From positions 1 through 27,641 of the forward strand of contig CALDPJ010000202.1 in NCBI GenBank assembly GCA_937911795.1: a stretch of 27,641 nucleotides of DNA, read 5' to 3'. The DNA is from an uncultured Flavobacteriales bacterium (lineage in GTDB: Bacteria > Bacteroidota > Bacteroidia > Flavobacteriales_D > SKUL01). The notes beneath the pieces are model-generated. The model was not told the origin of the DNA and ran no database searches. It was given only the letters and a program-made list of their open reading frames with translations. Below are positions 1 to 7,593 of this stretch, piece by piece. Made by a program: the position numbers and the translations under genes. Numbering within the stretch: the first letter of the stretch is position 1; every line of letters begins with the position of its first letter.

Positions 1-1
1 T

Positions 2-370
2 GAGAAGGCCAACCAGCAACTACAAAAAAATGTCACCGGCTTTTCTGCGGAAGCAAAAGAAAAAATGCAGGCCTACAACTGGCCCGGAAACCTGAGGGAG
101 CTGAAGAATGTGGTGAAACGCGCGGTATTGCTCACGCAAGGCGATACCATTGATTGCAACGCGCTGCCCGATGAAATTGTACACCACCATTTACTGAGCT
201 CACAAAGTTCCCAGTCATCATCACCTTTAAAGGCTGCGTCCGAAGAAGCAGAAAAAGAACAGATCCTTTCGGTACTTACACAAACCGGTTACAATAAGTC
301 TAAAACGGCCCATTTATTGAATATTGACCGCAAAACTTTATACAACAAGTTGAAGCAGTTCGGAATTTAA
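2..370 (+). CDS. NtrC-family sigma-54 response regulator, C-terminal part
   Basis: The 5' end lies outside the window. The frame is open from base 2, and the first visible residues (EKANQQLQKNVTGFSAEA) are the end of a sigma-54 AAA+ domain. The family hallmark YNWPGNLRELKNVVKRAVLL follows. After a Ser-rich linker (SSQSSQSSS) there is a Fis-type helix-turn-helix, with EQILSVLTQTGYNKSKTAHLL and IDRKTLYNKLKQF at the very end. Proteins of this family bind upstream enhancer sites and use ATP to open promoters held by RpoN holoenzyme. The stop lies 11 bases before the start of a histidine kinase, so the two form a two-component operon. The receiver and the GAFTGA loop are not visible, so phosphorylation by the neighbour is inferred from position only. 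Confidence 0.93.
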   Translation, partial: EKANQQLQKNVTGFSAEAKEKMQAYNWPGNLRELKNVVKRAVLLTQGDTIDCNALPDEIVHHHLLSSQSSQSSSPLKAASEEAEKEQILSVLTQTGYNKSKTAHLLNIDRKTLYNKLKQFGI

Positions 371-381
371 GTCAATTCAAA

Positions 382-1866
382 ATGCCGGTTTTAGTCAATA
401 CAATTTCTAAAGAGAAAACTTTTATTCATCTCATAGAGCAGGCACTGGCGGAAACTCCCGCCGTAAAGCATAAGCTGTCTGTCACCGGGCAGTGGCAAGA
501 CAATCAAAAGCCTGTAGATATTGTGTTGACAGACAGCGCAACAGCCTTTGGTAGTGTAGTGGCTCACTACAGTGGCTACCGTGAAAAACCGGATGAAGAA
601 CCCATCGTTATTTTCATTGCCGATAAGGAAACCATTTCGGAAGCAGTCGTGAGCAACGCCTGTAATCCACTCACGATTCAGTATCTCGATCAGCAGGGAG
701 CCGATCCAAAATCGCTGCATAAATGTATCAGCCATGCCGCCCGCCTTACCAGGAACCGAAGAACGCTGAAATCAGACCAACGGCATTATAAATCGCTCTT
801 TGAACATGTGCTTAATCCGGCATTTATCCTTAATCAGAACTGGGAATTTTTAAAAGTAAATCCTGCCTTTGATGAATATTTCAGCAGTGCAAAGCCCCGG
901 CTCGTACGTACGCGGTTCGAAGAAATTTTAAAGGAGCCAGATGATTTCGAGCGCATCTTTCACGAACTGGAAATGCAGCCCGATCAGGTAATCAACGAAG
1001 AAGTTCTTCTGAAATCCGATTCCAGAACAAAAGGATCGTTGGTGCGACTGCAATTGGTAGCCATTCGTGAAAACACGGGCGATGAGGAACACGAGAAATA
1101 TGAAATCACCGGCTACAACGGATCCTTTCAGGATGTAACCGAGCAGAAATTCATGGAAGATCTTCAGATGCGAATCGACAATCTCGCGCTCACATACCGC
1201 CTGGCAAGAAGGCTGGCGCACGAAATCCGAAACCCGCTGACCAATGTTACACTGGCACTCGATCAATTGAAAACAGAAATGGGAGCCTCGGCAGAAAACG
1301 GGAGTGAAGTTTACTTTCAGATCATCAATCGCAGCGTAAAGCGAATAGGTGATTTACTCGGTCAGTTGTTGCAGGGTGCCGAACCAAAGCATCTGCACTT
1401 GCAGGAAACCGATATTGTGACATTGATACGCGAAACGCTTCGATCGAACCGCGATTTGTTCGATCTGCATCATATAACACTAAAACAGCAATTTGAACCC
1501 GATATGTTCTGGATTTACCTGGACAAGGATAAATTCAGGCGCGTCATTTTTCACCTGATTGATAATGCCGTTGAAGCCATTGGTCCGAAGGTAAACGGTG
1601 AAATTACTGTGGGAAGTTATATTGAAGACCATCAGTTGGTGGTTTATGTACAGGACAATGGCGTTGGCATTTCCGAGGATGTAAAGGCGAAACTTTTCAC
1701 TCCTTTTTTCACCAGCAAAAACAAAGGAATTGGCTTTGGATTGACCAGTACCCAGTCCATTTTGGCCGAGCATCGTGCGCTGATGGAGGTAAAGAGCGAA
1801 CACGGAAAAGGAACGACCTTCAGTATTGGATTTCCCCTTTCTGCCGACCGGCAAACCGGCACCTGA
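382..1866 (+). CDS. PAS-domain sensor histidine kinase with a degenerate receiver-like N terminus
   Basis: This 494-residue protein is the likely partner kinase of the upstream NtrC-type regulator. Residues 1-125 resemble a receiver fold (VDIVLTDS, then PIVIFIA, then YLDQQGADPKSLHKCI) but lack the acidic pocket near the first strand and the invariant lysine. Residues ~136-256 form a PAS domain (HYKSLFEHVLNPAFIL to GSFQDVTEQK). The H-box is LAHEIRNPL with His280. The ATPase domain has the N-box DNAVEAIG (Asn395), G1 DNGVGIS (Asp425) and G2 GIGFGLT (from Gly449). No membrane segment is seen, so it is probably cytosolic. The signal it senses is unknown. The start at 382 gives an 11-base gap to the upstream gene and leaves the N-terminal fold complete. 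Confidence 0.93.
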   Translation: MPVLVNTISKEKTFIHLIEQALAETPAVKHKLSVTGQWQDNQKPVDIVLTDSATAFGSVVAHYSGYREKPDEEPIVIFIADKETISEAVVSNACNPLTIQYLDQQGADPKSLHKCISHAARLTRNRRTLKSDQRHYKSLFEHVLNPAFILNQNWEFLKVNPAFDEYFSSAKPRLVRTRFEEILKEPDDFERIFHELEMQPDQVINEEVLLKSDSRTKGSLVRLQLVAIRENTGDEEHEKYEITGYNGSFQDVTEQKFMEDLQMRIDNLALTYRLARRLAHEIRNPLTNVTLALDQLKTEMGASAENGSEVYFQIINRSVKRIGDLLGQLLQGAEPKHLHLQETDIVTLIRETLRSNRDLFDLHHITLKQQFEPDMFWIYLDKDKFRRVIFHLIDNAVEAIGPKVNGEITVGSYIEDHQLVVYVQDNGVGISEDVKAKLFTPFFTSKNKGIGFGLTSTQSILAEHRALMEVKSEHGKGTTFSIGFPLSADRQTGT

Positions 1867-1896
1867 TCCGGCACGATTTAGTTTCTATTTTTTCTG

Positions 1897-1912
1897 GTGT
1901 AATCCGCTACAC
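1897..1912. promoter_or_regulatory. Possible enhancer dyad upstream of csbD
   Basis: The sequence GTGTA-atccgc-TACAC is a perfect 5-bp inverted repeat with a 6-base centre. It lies about 100 bases upstream of the transcription start predicted from the -24/-12 element at 1987-2002. That is the usual distance for binding sites of NtrC-type activators. The half sites do not match the enteric NtrC consensus, and no second copy was found, so the role is a guess from position and symmetry. Confidence 0.3.
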
Positions 1913-1986
1913 AATCTGGGGTTTCACATCCACATCGTTCCGGATCCAGATGCCCTCAAAGTCGCACAACAAAGGGGAAATGGATG

Positions 1987-2002
1987 TGGCAACAAAATTG
2001 CC
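1987..2002 (+). promoter_or_regulatory. Sigma-54 (-24/-12) promoter of csbD
   Basis: TGGCAAC-AAAA-TTGCC matches the RpoN consensus TGGCACG-N4-TTGCW. The GG (1988-1989) and GC (2000-2001) dinucleotides are intact and separated by exactly 10 bases. Transcription would start near 2013, leaving a leader of about 22 bases before the csbD start at 2035. The gene for a sigma-54 activator lies just upstream, which supports the call. It is based on the motif alone. Confidence 0.65.
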
Positions 2003-2034
2003 TGTTACCTATCTGAACTTAAAAACTTATAGTC

Positions 2035-2238
2035 ATGGACGATTTGAGAATTTCAGGAAACTGGAAAGAAATAAAAGGAAATTTGAAACAGAAATACGGT
2101 GAACTTACCGATGACGACCTGACCTATCAGGAAGGAAAAGAAGATGAGCTGATCGGTCGTCTTGAGAAAAAACTCGGCAAATCGAAAGATGAAGTTCGGG
2201 AAATCATCTCCAGCAGCAGAACCACCAGCAGAATATAA
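2035..2238 (+). CDS. CsbD family stress protein
   Basis: This small hydrophilic protein has 67 residues and matches the CsbD/YjbJ family. Its pattern is GNWKEIKGNLKQKYGELTDDD followed by EGKEDELIGRLEKKLGKSKDEV. Members are abundant general-stress proteins. In Bacillus the family founder depends on sigma-B. The biochemical role is not known. Here the gene stands alone, with a sigma-54-type promoter in front and an intrinsic terminator about 50 bases behind. It follows a sigma-54 two-component pair, so it is a natural candidate target of that pair (inference). Confidence 0.93.
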   Translation: MDDLRISGNWKEIKGNLKQKYGELTDDDLTYQEGKEDELIGRLEKKLGKSKDEVREIISSSRTTSRI

Positions 2239-2290
2239 TTGTAAGAGGAGTTAAAATCCTCCTATAGTTACCTGCCTTTTTCATAACAGA

Positions 2291-2318
2291 GACCCGCTCT
2301 AAAAAAGCGGGTCTTTTT
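2291..2318 (+). terminator. Intrinsic terminator after csbD
   Basis: A perfect 8-bp stem (gacccgct / agcgggtc, 2291-2298 and 2306-2313) encloses a 7-base loop and is followed by a T-tract. It ends the csbD transcript. The rest of 2239-2489, about 250 bases without a gene, shows no other clear signal apart from a GG-N11-GC near-miss to a -24/-12 promoter at 2409-2423. Confidence 0.85.
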
Positions 2319-2489
2319 GTATGTGTGTAGTTACTGCAGGTGGAACTGTGGAAGAGCTTCCTCAACGAGGTAATGAATCCATTTGATGGAAGCGCGTAAC
2401 TATCGTCCGGAGCAAAGAATTGCGTAGTACTAAATGAAAAATAAACGACCCTTTATAATTCTGGCTTTATTTTAGAATATCCCACGGGT

Positions 2490-2663
2490 ATGAAAGACGT
2501 ACTCGCCGTAATTGCTTTTTTATTAATACTGGTTTGGGTGGTGGGGATATTTGCTTTTGCTGCAGTGCTCGGAAGTTTCATCCACATCATTCTGGTACTG
2601 GCAGTAGTCATTTTCGTTTTCCGGTACATCAAAATCCGGAATGAAAAATCCAAAAGATCATGA
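2490..2663 (+). CDS. Lmo0937-type (DUF5670-like) small membrane protein
   Basis: This 57-residue protein begins MKDVLAVIAFLLILVWVVGI. It has two hydrophobic segments (residues ~5-25 and ~29-46) joined by a short turn with GSFIH, and a basic tail (RYIKIRNEKSKRS). The spacing, the W-x2-G pattern in the first helix and the IHIILVLAVV second helix are typical of the Lmo0937 family of small inner-membrane peptides, whose function is unknown. The stop overlaps the next start as ATGA (2660-2663), so the two genes are probably translationally coupled. The neighbours suggest a cell-envelope stress role (inference). Confidence 0.75.
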   Translation: MKDVLAVIAFLLILVWVVGIFAFAAVLGSFIHIILVLAVVIFVFRYIKIRNEKSKRS

Positions 2664-3505
2664 ACTGGAAAGGAATCTTATTGATCGTTCTGATCATAGC
2701 AGTGGTCGTGGTTGGGGCTGCTGTAATAATGATGCCCAAAACCATTGAACTCGATATTGAAAAAGTACGCACAAGGTTGCGCAACGATACGCTGTACCTC
2801 GAAATCGAAATGGATAACGATGCCCTGACTGTTTTTACCGATGTTACCGATTATATTCACACAACAGTGTACATGGATTCTCTTCAGTTGGCGGACATGG
2901 AAATTCAGCGGGATACCAGCGACCAAACACCACAAAATATCGAAATACCCGGTGCGGTTCCAGTGCAGAATGTTCTCGATATTTTTGATGCAGAAGGCGA
3001 TTCCGTATGGCTGCGAATGCACATAACTGTGGGTCAGAATCTGCCGGTTTTAGGTTTCAGGGAATTCGATATAGATCGCAATATCCGCATGCTCAAGCCC
3101 CGACCACCGGGAATTAATTTTGTGGGAATTGAGAGTTACAGCCTTAAAAAAGATTCGGTTCATTTTATCCCCGAAGTTTATCTGATTAATCCAAACCCTG
3201 TTTCCATTACAGTTATCGAGACCGATATGGTGGCCGACATCGGTGATCGTTTCACGTCGACCGTCGTGCTCGACCCGATGATTACGATACCCCCGCACGA
3301 TAGTGTGTTGGTGAGAACCATCATTGGGATTCAGGATTTTCAATTGATAAAAGATGGTATTGCCATCGTTTTTGGTACTTCTCCTATGGCATATACAGTC
3401 ACCGGTGATATGACGGTTCAATTGGATTCACTGGAGATTCTTGCTCCCATCGAAATGGAAATCATTCATAAAGGTGAGCTCAGTCTTTCTCCTTTTGCTG
3501 AATAG
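2660..3505 (+). CDS. LEA type 2 (WHy-like) membrane-anchored protein
   Basis: The protein has 281 residues and a single N-terminal membrane anchor (residues ~4-25, LLIVLIIAVVVVGAAVIMM). The rest is a beta-rich extracytoplasmic region. The segment VYLINPNPVSITV has the N-P-N/Y-P motif and strand pattern of LEA-2/WHy domains. A first, more diverged repeat probably covers residues 30-135 and the second covers 150-260. LEA-2 proteins are linked to desiccation and osmotic protection in plants, archaea and bacteria, without a known enzymatic role. The start overlaps the end of the small membrane protein gene. The neighbours csbD and the trehalose gene fit a protective function. The family call is from motif only. 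Confidence 0.65.
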   Translation: MNWKGILLIVLIIAVVVVGAAVIMMPKTIELDIEKVRTRLRNDTLYLEIEMDNDALTVFTDVTDYIHTTVYMDSLQLADMEIQRDTSDQTPQNIEIPGAVPVQNVLDIFDAEGDSVWLRMHITVGQNLPVLGFREFDIDRNIRMLKPRPPGINFVGIESYSLKKDSVHFIPEVYLINPNPVSITVIETDMVADIGDRFTSTVVLDPMITIPPHDSVLVRTIIGIQDFQLIKDGIAIVFGTSPMAYTVTGDMTVQLDSLEILAPIEMEIIHKGELSLSPFAE

Positions 3506-3578
3506 TTCCCATTTTTATAGAGTATCTATTACCTACCGTTAGTTCACTTTGGTGTGTTGGAAACGCGATCACGCCGCG

Positions 3579-3594
3579 GGGCACAAATCTTGTC
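3579..3594 (+). promoter_or_regulatory. Possible sigma-54 promoter of otsAB
   Basis: GGGCACA-AATC-TTGTC resembles TGGCACG-N4-TTGCW with the GG and TTG in register. The -12 GC is GT here, which is a real weakness. The distance from this element to the start codon (33 bases between 3593 and 3627) is identical to that at csbD (33 bases between 2001 and 2035), which raises the likelihood. Confidence 0.4.
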
Positions 3595-3626
3595 TTTTCG
3601 CTTACGACAAACTAAAACTGAGGGAA

Positions 3627-5981
3627 ATGGATAATCATGATGAGACAGCCGGTAGATTATTGATAGTTGCCAATCGGTTGCCGGTGAAAGTGAGTGTAGA
3701 TAAGGGAAATGTCAACTTTATGAAGAGTGAAGGAGGGTTGGCTACAGGATTTGATTCTCTGTCGACTGATCTTGAAAAGCACTGGGTGGGTTGGCCCGGG
3801 GTTTATACATCAGATGCTGATATACAGCACCGTATCACCCAAAAGCTCGAAGCAGAAAACATACATCCGCTGTTTTTACCCGAAGAAGATGTAGAGTTAT
3901 ACTACGAAGGTTTCAGCAACAATACCATCTGGCCATTGTTTCACTATTTCACCAAATATGTGGAATATTCTCAGCAAACCTGGGAGAAGTATGTAGAGGT
4001 AAATAAAAAGTTTCATCAAGCAGTAATAAAAGTTGCGCGCCCCAATGATATTATTTGGGTTCAGGATTATCACCTGATGTTGCTGCCGAACATGTTGCGG
4101 AAGGATTTACCCGATACCGAAATCGGCTTTTTTCTACACATCCCGTTTCCATCCTACGAATTGTTCCGAACGCTTCCGTGGCGTAAAGAAATACTTGAAG
4201 GTATTTTAGGCGCCGATCTCGTAGGTTTCCACACCTACGAGTACATGCGTCACTTTATCAGCTCAACCGTTCCCATTACGAATCACGAATCGCGGCTAGG
4301 CGAAATCTATCTACCCGGCAGAACTGTTCAGGTGGATGCCTTTCCGATGGGAATCAACTACGACAAATTTCACAACACAGCGTGCGAGCCGGCGGTAATC
4401 GAAAGGGTTGAGGAACTCTCTACAAATTTTCACGACACCAAAGTGGTACTTTCTGTAGATCGGCTGGACTACAGCAAAGGAATTCTGCAACGCCTGCACG
4501 CGTGGGAGCTGCTGCTCGATAGAAACCCCGAGCTGATTGGTAAAATTACTTTGCTGATGCTGGTTGTACCTTCAAGAGATAACGTAGAACACTACGCCCA
4601 ACTCAAAGAAGAAATTGATGAGCTGGTAGGGAAAATCAACGGACGCTATTCTACGCTACAATGGTCGCCGTTGCATTACTATTACCGCGGATTGCCATTT
4701 GAAGAACTGGCTGCACTTTATAAACTGGCCGACATTTGCCTCGTAACTCCGCTGCGCGACGGAATGAACCTGGTGGCCAAGGAATACATTGCCAGCCGTG
4801 AAAAGGATGGTGTTCTGATTCTGAGCGAAATGGCCGGATCGGCAATTGAACTAAGCGAAGCCATCACAGTAAACCCCAACAGCATCAACGAAATTGCCGA
4901 TGCGGTTTTGCAGGCACTAAACATGAAGTCCGACGAGCAGATGTTGCGCATTCTGAAAATGCAGCGTCACATCAAGAAACACTGTGTTCGGTACTGGGCA
5001 CATAATTTTATTGAAAAATTACACGAAACACATCAACAGCGCGTCGTTGAGTCCAGAAAAATGGTGATCAACGAATTGCAGGATGAGCTTGTGAAAGAAT
5101 ATACCTCCGCTGGTCAGCGGCTCATCATTCTCGATTACGATGGTACACTGGTTCCTTTTGCCGCCGAGCCAAACCAGGCTTTTCCCGACCAATTGTTGCT
5201 GGAATTGCTGAAAGGCTTATCGATGCAAAAGAATACAACCGTGGTGCTCATCAGCGGCCGGCAGCACGAAACACTGGAGGAATGGTTCAAAGACATCCCG
5301 ATCCAGATTCTGGCAGAACATGGGATGTGGATGCGAACCGATGATGATTGGCAGGCATCCGATACCATTTCACTGCAATGGATGGATGATGTGGAACCCA
5401 TTCTTGAAGAATTTGCCGACACGACCCCCGGCGCTTTTATCGAGAAAAAAGATTCTGGAATAGCATGGCACTACCGAAATTGTGATCCATGGATTGCCGA
5501 TATCCGTGTTTACCAACTCATCAATTCACTTGTGAATTACTGTACCCGCAACGGCCTCGAAATCCTGGACGGAAACAAGGTAATTGAAGTGAAAAACATC
5601 GGAATGAATAAAGGAGTAGCTGCACAACATTGGCTGCAGGATAAAAAATGGGATTTTGTAATGGCTTTGGGTGATGACCGTACCGATGAAGATGTTTTTG
5701 GCGTATTGCCCGAAAACGCGTGGGGAATTAAAGTCGGTAATCTTAAAACCATTGCTCCGTACCGCCTCGATGGATTTCATCAGGTTCGGCAGTTGTTGTA
5801 TCGGTTGCTGCGCGAAGGTGAGGAGAAAAAATTCCGGCTCAACCTGAATCCACCGCGCAGGGTAAATGTCAAGCCGCATAAGCTACCGGTTGTTCATTCA
5901 CTCAATGCCAGCGCGCCCCCTGTCAAACGATATCAAAATGGCGGGTTGGTACAAGCGCTCTGGAAGAATTGGTTCCTGTGA
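3627..5981 (+). CDS. otsAB: Fused trehalose-6-phosphate synthase/phosphatase
   Basis: This 784-residue bifunctional enzyme makes trehalose from UDP-glucose and glucose-6-phosphate via trehalose-6-phosphate. The N-terminal GT20 synthase (residues ~10-475) shows LLIVANRLPV, SEGGLATGFDSL, WVGWPG, VQDYHLMLLP, SVDRLDYSKGI and LRDGMNLVAKEYIA. The C-terminal HAD phosphatase (from ~495) shows IILDYDGTL, with the nucleophile Asp503 and acid Asp505, and the late motif GDDRTDEDVF. A basic tail of about 45 residues follows. The frame is open further upstream to a TTG at 3549, but that stretch is unlike the family and overlaps the candidate promoter, so ATG 3627 is chosen. The next gene starts 32 bases downstream, probably in the same operon. 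Trehalose is an osmotic and desiccation protectant. Confidence 0.95.
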   Translation: MDNHDETAGRLLIVANRLPVKVSVDKGNVNFMKSEGGLATGFDSLSTDLEKHWVGWPGVYTSDADIQHRITQKLEAENIHPLFLPEEDVELYYEGFSNNTIWPLFHYFTKYVEYSQQTWEKYVEVNKKFHQAVIKVARPNDIIWVQDYHLMLLPNMLRKDLPDTEIGFFLHIPFPSYELFRTLPWRKEILEGILGADLVGFHTYEYMRHFISSTVPITNHESRLGEIYLPGRTVQVDAFPMGINYDKFHNTACEPAVIERVEELSTNFHDTKVVLSVDRLDYSKGILQRLHAWELLLDRNPELIGKITLLMLVVPSRDNVEHYAQLKEEIDELVGKINGRYSTLQWSPLHYYYRGLPFEELAALYKLADICLVTPLRDGMNLVAKEYIASREKDGVLILSEMAGSAIELSEAITVNPNSINEIADAVLQALNMKSDEQMLRILKMQRHIKKHCVRYWAHNFIEKLHETHQQRVVESRKMVINELQDELVKEYTSAGQRLIILDYDGTLVPFAAEPNQAFPDQLLLELLKGLSMQKNTTVVLISGRQHETLEEWFKDIPIQILAEHGMWMRTDDDWQASDTISLQWMDDVEPILEEFADTTPGAFIEKKDSGIAWHYRNCDPWIADIRVYQLINSLVNYCTRNGLEILDGNKVIEVKNIGMNKGVAAQHWLQDKKWDFVMALGDDRTDEDVFGVLPENAWGIKVGNLKTIAPYRLDGFHQVRQLLYRLLREGEEKKFRLNLNPPRRVNVKPHKLPVVHSLNASAPPVKRYQNGGLVQALWKNWFL

Positions 5982-6013
5982 TCTCTCCATTTTAATTCAA
6001 AAAGGTAAAAGCT

Positions 6014-7531
6014 ATGAAAAATACTGCCATCTGGAAGACGAATGTGCCTGATATTACACGATATCCCGGGCTTGAAACAGATGTTACCACCCGTGTTGCC
6101 ATCATCGGTGGTGGAATCACAGGACTTTCTGCCGGATATTTTCTGGCGAAGAATGGAGTAGAAGTCGTGGTGCTGGAATCAGAACATGTAGGGGCGGGAA
6201 CTACGGGTTCTTCAACTGGTAATATTTATGTGACAATTGACGAGATGTACCATCAGGTGGCAGACAAATTTGACCGGGAAACGATGGTTTTGCTGGCCGA
6301 GTCGAGGCAGGCAGGTCTTGATACGATTGAAGAAATTATTGAAAAATATTCGATCGATTGCGATTTCAAAAAAACCTCATGGAACCTGATTGCCGAAAGC
6401 AACAAATCGGTAGAGACACTGCAAAAGGAATACGATGCTTTTGTTGAAGCCGGCATTTCAGCCATTTTTCACAAGGAGAGTGAAATTTTACCCAATGCCG
6501 AAGCCTCGCTCGAAGTCCCGGAACAGGCGCAACTCGATCCTCAAAAATACATACGCGGTTTGGCGCAAGCGGCCGCTGCGGTGGGGTGTGTGATTCACGA
6601 GAACAGCAGGGTTATGGAGATTGAAGAGACTGACTCCGGAGCTGTTGTGCTCCATACTCCGCGTGGAAAGGTGCACCCTTCTCATATCATAAAAGCAACG
6701 CATTCGCCAAAGGGAGAGAAAATTATCACTGCTTTGATGGGGCCGTATCGCGAATATGTGGTGGCGGCAAAACTCGAAGGTTCATTTCCGAAAGGTATTT
6801 ACTGGTCGCAGCAAGGGAGTCATCATTATTCCATGCGCACCAGCACCGACGGCGAAGGTCAGGAATACCTCATGTGTCTGGGAGAACCACACAAAGTGGG
6901 ACAAGACACCGACAACCATGAGCGCTTGCAGAGAATTGAACGATATATGCGCGAGCGGTTTCAGGTTGGGGATGTGAAATATTTCTGGGGAGCACAACAT
7001 TATAAATCGGCGGATAAAATTCCTTACATCGGCACTTTTGGCGATGACCAGATTTACATCGCAACCGGATATTCTACCGATGGTCTGGTGTTCGGAACGG
7101 TGGCCGGAATTCTGCTTTGCGACCTGATCCGTGGAAAGGAAAATCCATGGAGCAAAATGTATGATCCCGGTCGGGTGAATCCGATGAAAAGCGCAGGACG
7201 GGTTTTGAAGGAGAACGTAAATGTGATGGGGCAACTCGTAAAAGATTGGGTCTTTAACGCCGATATCGAAAAAGCCGCAGACGTAGAGAAAAACGAAGGT
7301 AAATTAGTCGTGGTAGACGGTAAAAAATACGGCGCCTATCGCGATCAAAGTGGTAAGGTGCATATGGTTTCGGCGGTATGCCCCCACATGGGATGCATCG
7401 TTCACTGGAACAAGAGTGAAAGCACGTGGGATTGCCCATGTCACGGAAGCCGGTTTACGACTACAGGAAAATGTATTGAAGGCCCTTCGCTGCATGATCT
7501 GGGGAAAATGCAGAACAAGGATGCATCATAA
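6014..7531 (+). CDS. FAD-dependent (DAO-type) oxidoreductase with C-terminal Rieske domain
   Basis: This protein has 505 residues. The N-terminal Rossmann motif VAIIGGGITGLSAGYFLAKNG with the acid LES, then GAGTTGSSTGN, marks a D-amino-acid-oxidase/glycine-oxidase-like flavoenzyme. The FAD C-terminal motif is near IYIATGYSTDGLVFGTVAG. Residues ~410-505 form a Rieske [2Fe-2S] domain with ligands Cys456-Pro-His458 and Cys474-x2-His477, plus the disulfide cysteines Cys461 and Cys476. The architecture resembles Bacillus YhfW, whose substrate is unsettled. No signal peptide is visible, so it is probably cytosolic. It follows otsAB by 32 bases and is probably cotranscribed. Oxidation of an amine or amino acid is expected from the fold. 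A link to compatible solutes is only inference. Confidence 0.9.
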   Translation: MKNTAIWKTNVPDITRYPGLETDVTTRVAIIGGGITGLSAGYFLAKNGVEVVVLESEHVGAGTTGSSTGNIYVTIDEMYHQVADKFDRETMVLLAESRQAGLDTIEEIIEKYSIDCDFKKTSWNLIAESNKSVETLQKEYDAFVEAGISAIFHKESEILPNAEASLEVPEQAQLDPQKYIRGLAQAAAAVGCVIHENSRVMEIEETDSGAVVLHTPRGKVHPSHIIKATHSPKGEKIITALMGPYREYVVAAKLEGSFPKGIYWSQQGSHHYSMRTSTDGEGQEYLMCLGEPHKVGQDTDNHERLQRIERYMRERFQVGDVKYFWGAQHYKSADKIPYIGTFGDDQIYIATGYSTDGLVFGTVAGILLCDLIRGKENPWSKMYDPGRVNPMKSAGRVLKENVNVMGQLVKDWVFNADIEKAADVEKNEGKLVVVDGKKYGAYRDQSGKVHMVSAVCPHMGCIVHWNKSESTWDCPCHGSRFTTTGKCIEGPSLHDLGKMQNKDAS

Positions 7532-7593
7532 CCAGTTGATGAACGGGATTGACAACCGATTCCGGTTTTTACCGAACGGGAATGATCAACTGG
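7532..7593. repeat. Inverted repeat between convergent genes, possible terminator
   Basis: CCAGTTGAT (7532-7540) and ATCAACTGG (7585-7593) are perfect complements 44 bases apart. They span the junction between the oxidoreductase and the opposing ABC permease. Inside lies a small hairpin, aaccg-attc-cggtt (7554-7567), followed by three more T. This could end transcripts arriving from the left, but the stem is short. Confidence 0.35.

Noticed and set aside
1826..2032. Open frame of 68 codons across the kinase end and the intergenic region
   Set aside because: It overlaps the kinase in another frame, has no family resemblance and runs through the csbD promoter.
2409..2423. Sigma-54-like GG...GC upstream of the Lmo0937-type gene
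   Set aside because: The gap between GG and GC is 11 bases, not the strict 10, and the flanking bases match poorly.
3549..3626. Longer OtsAB start at TTG 3549
   Set aside because: The 26 extra residues do not resemble the family and would overlap the candidate promoter; ATG 3627 gives the normal start.
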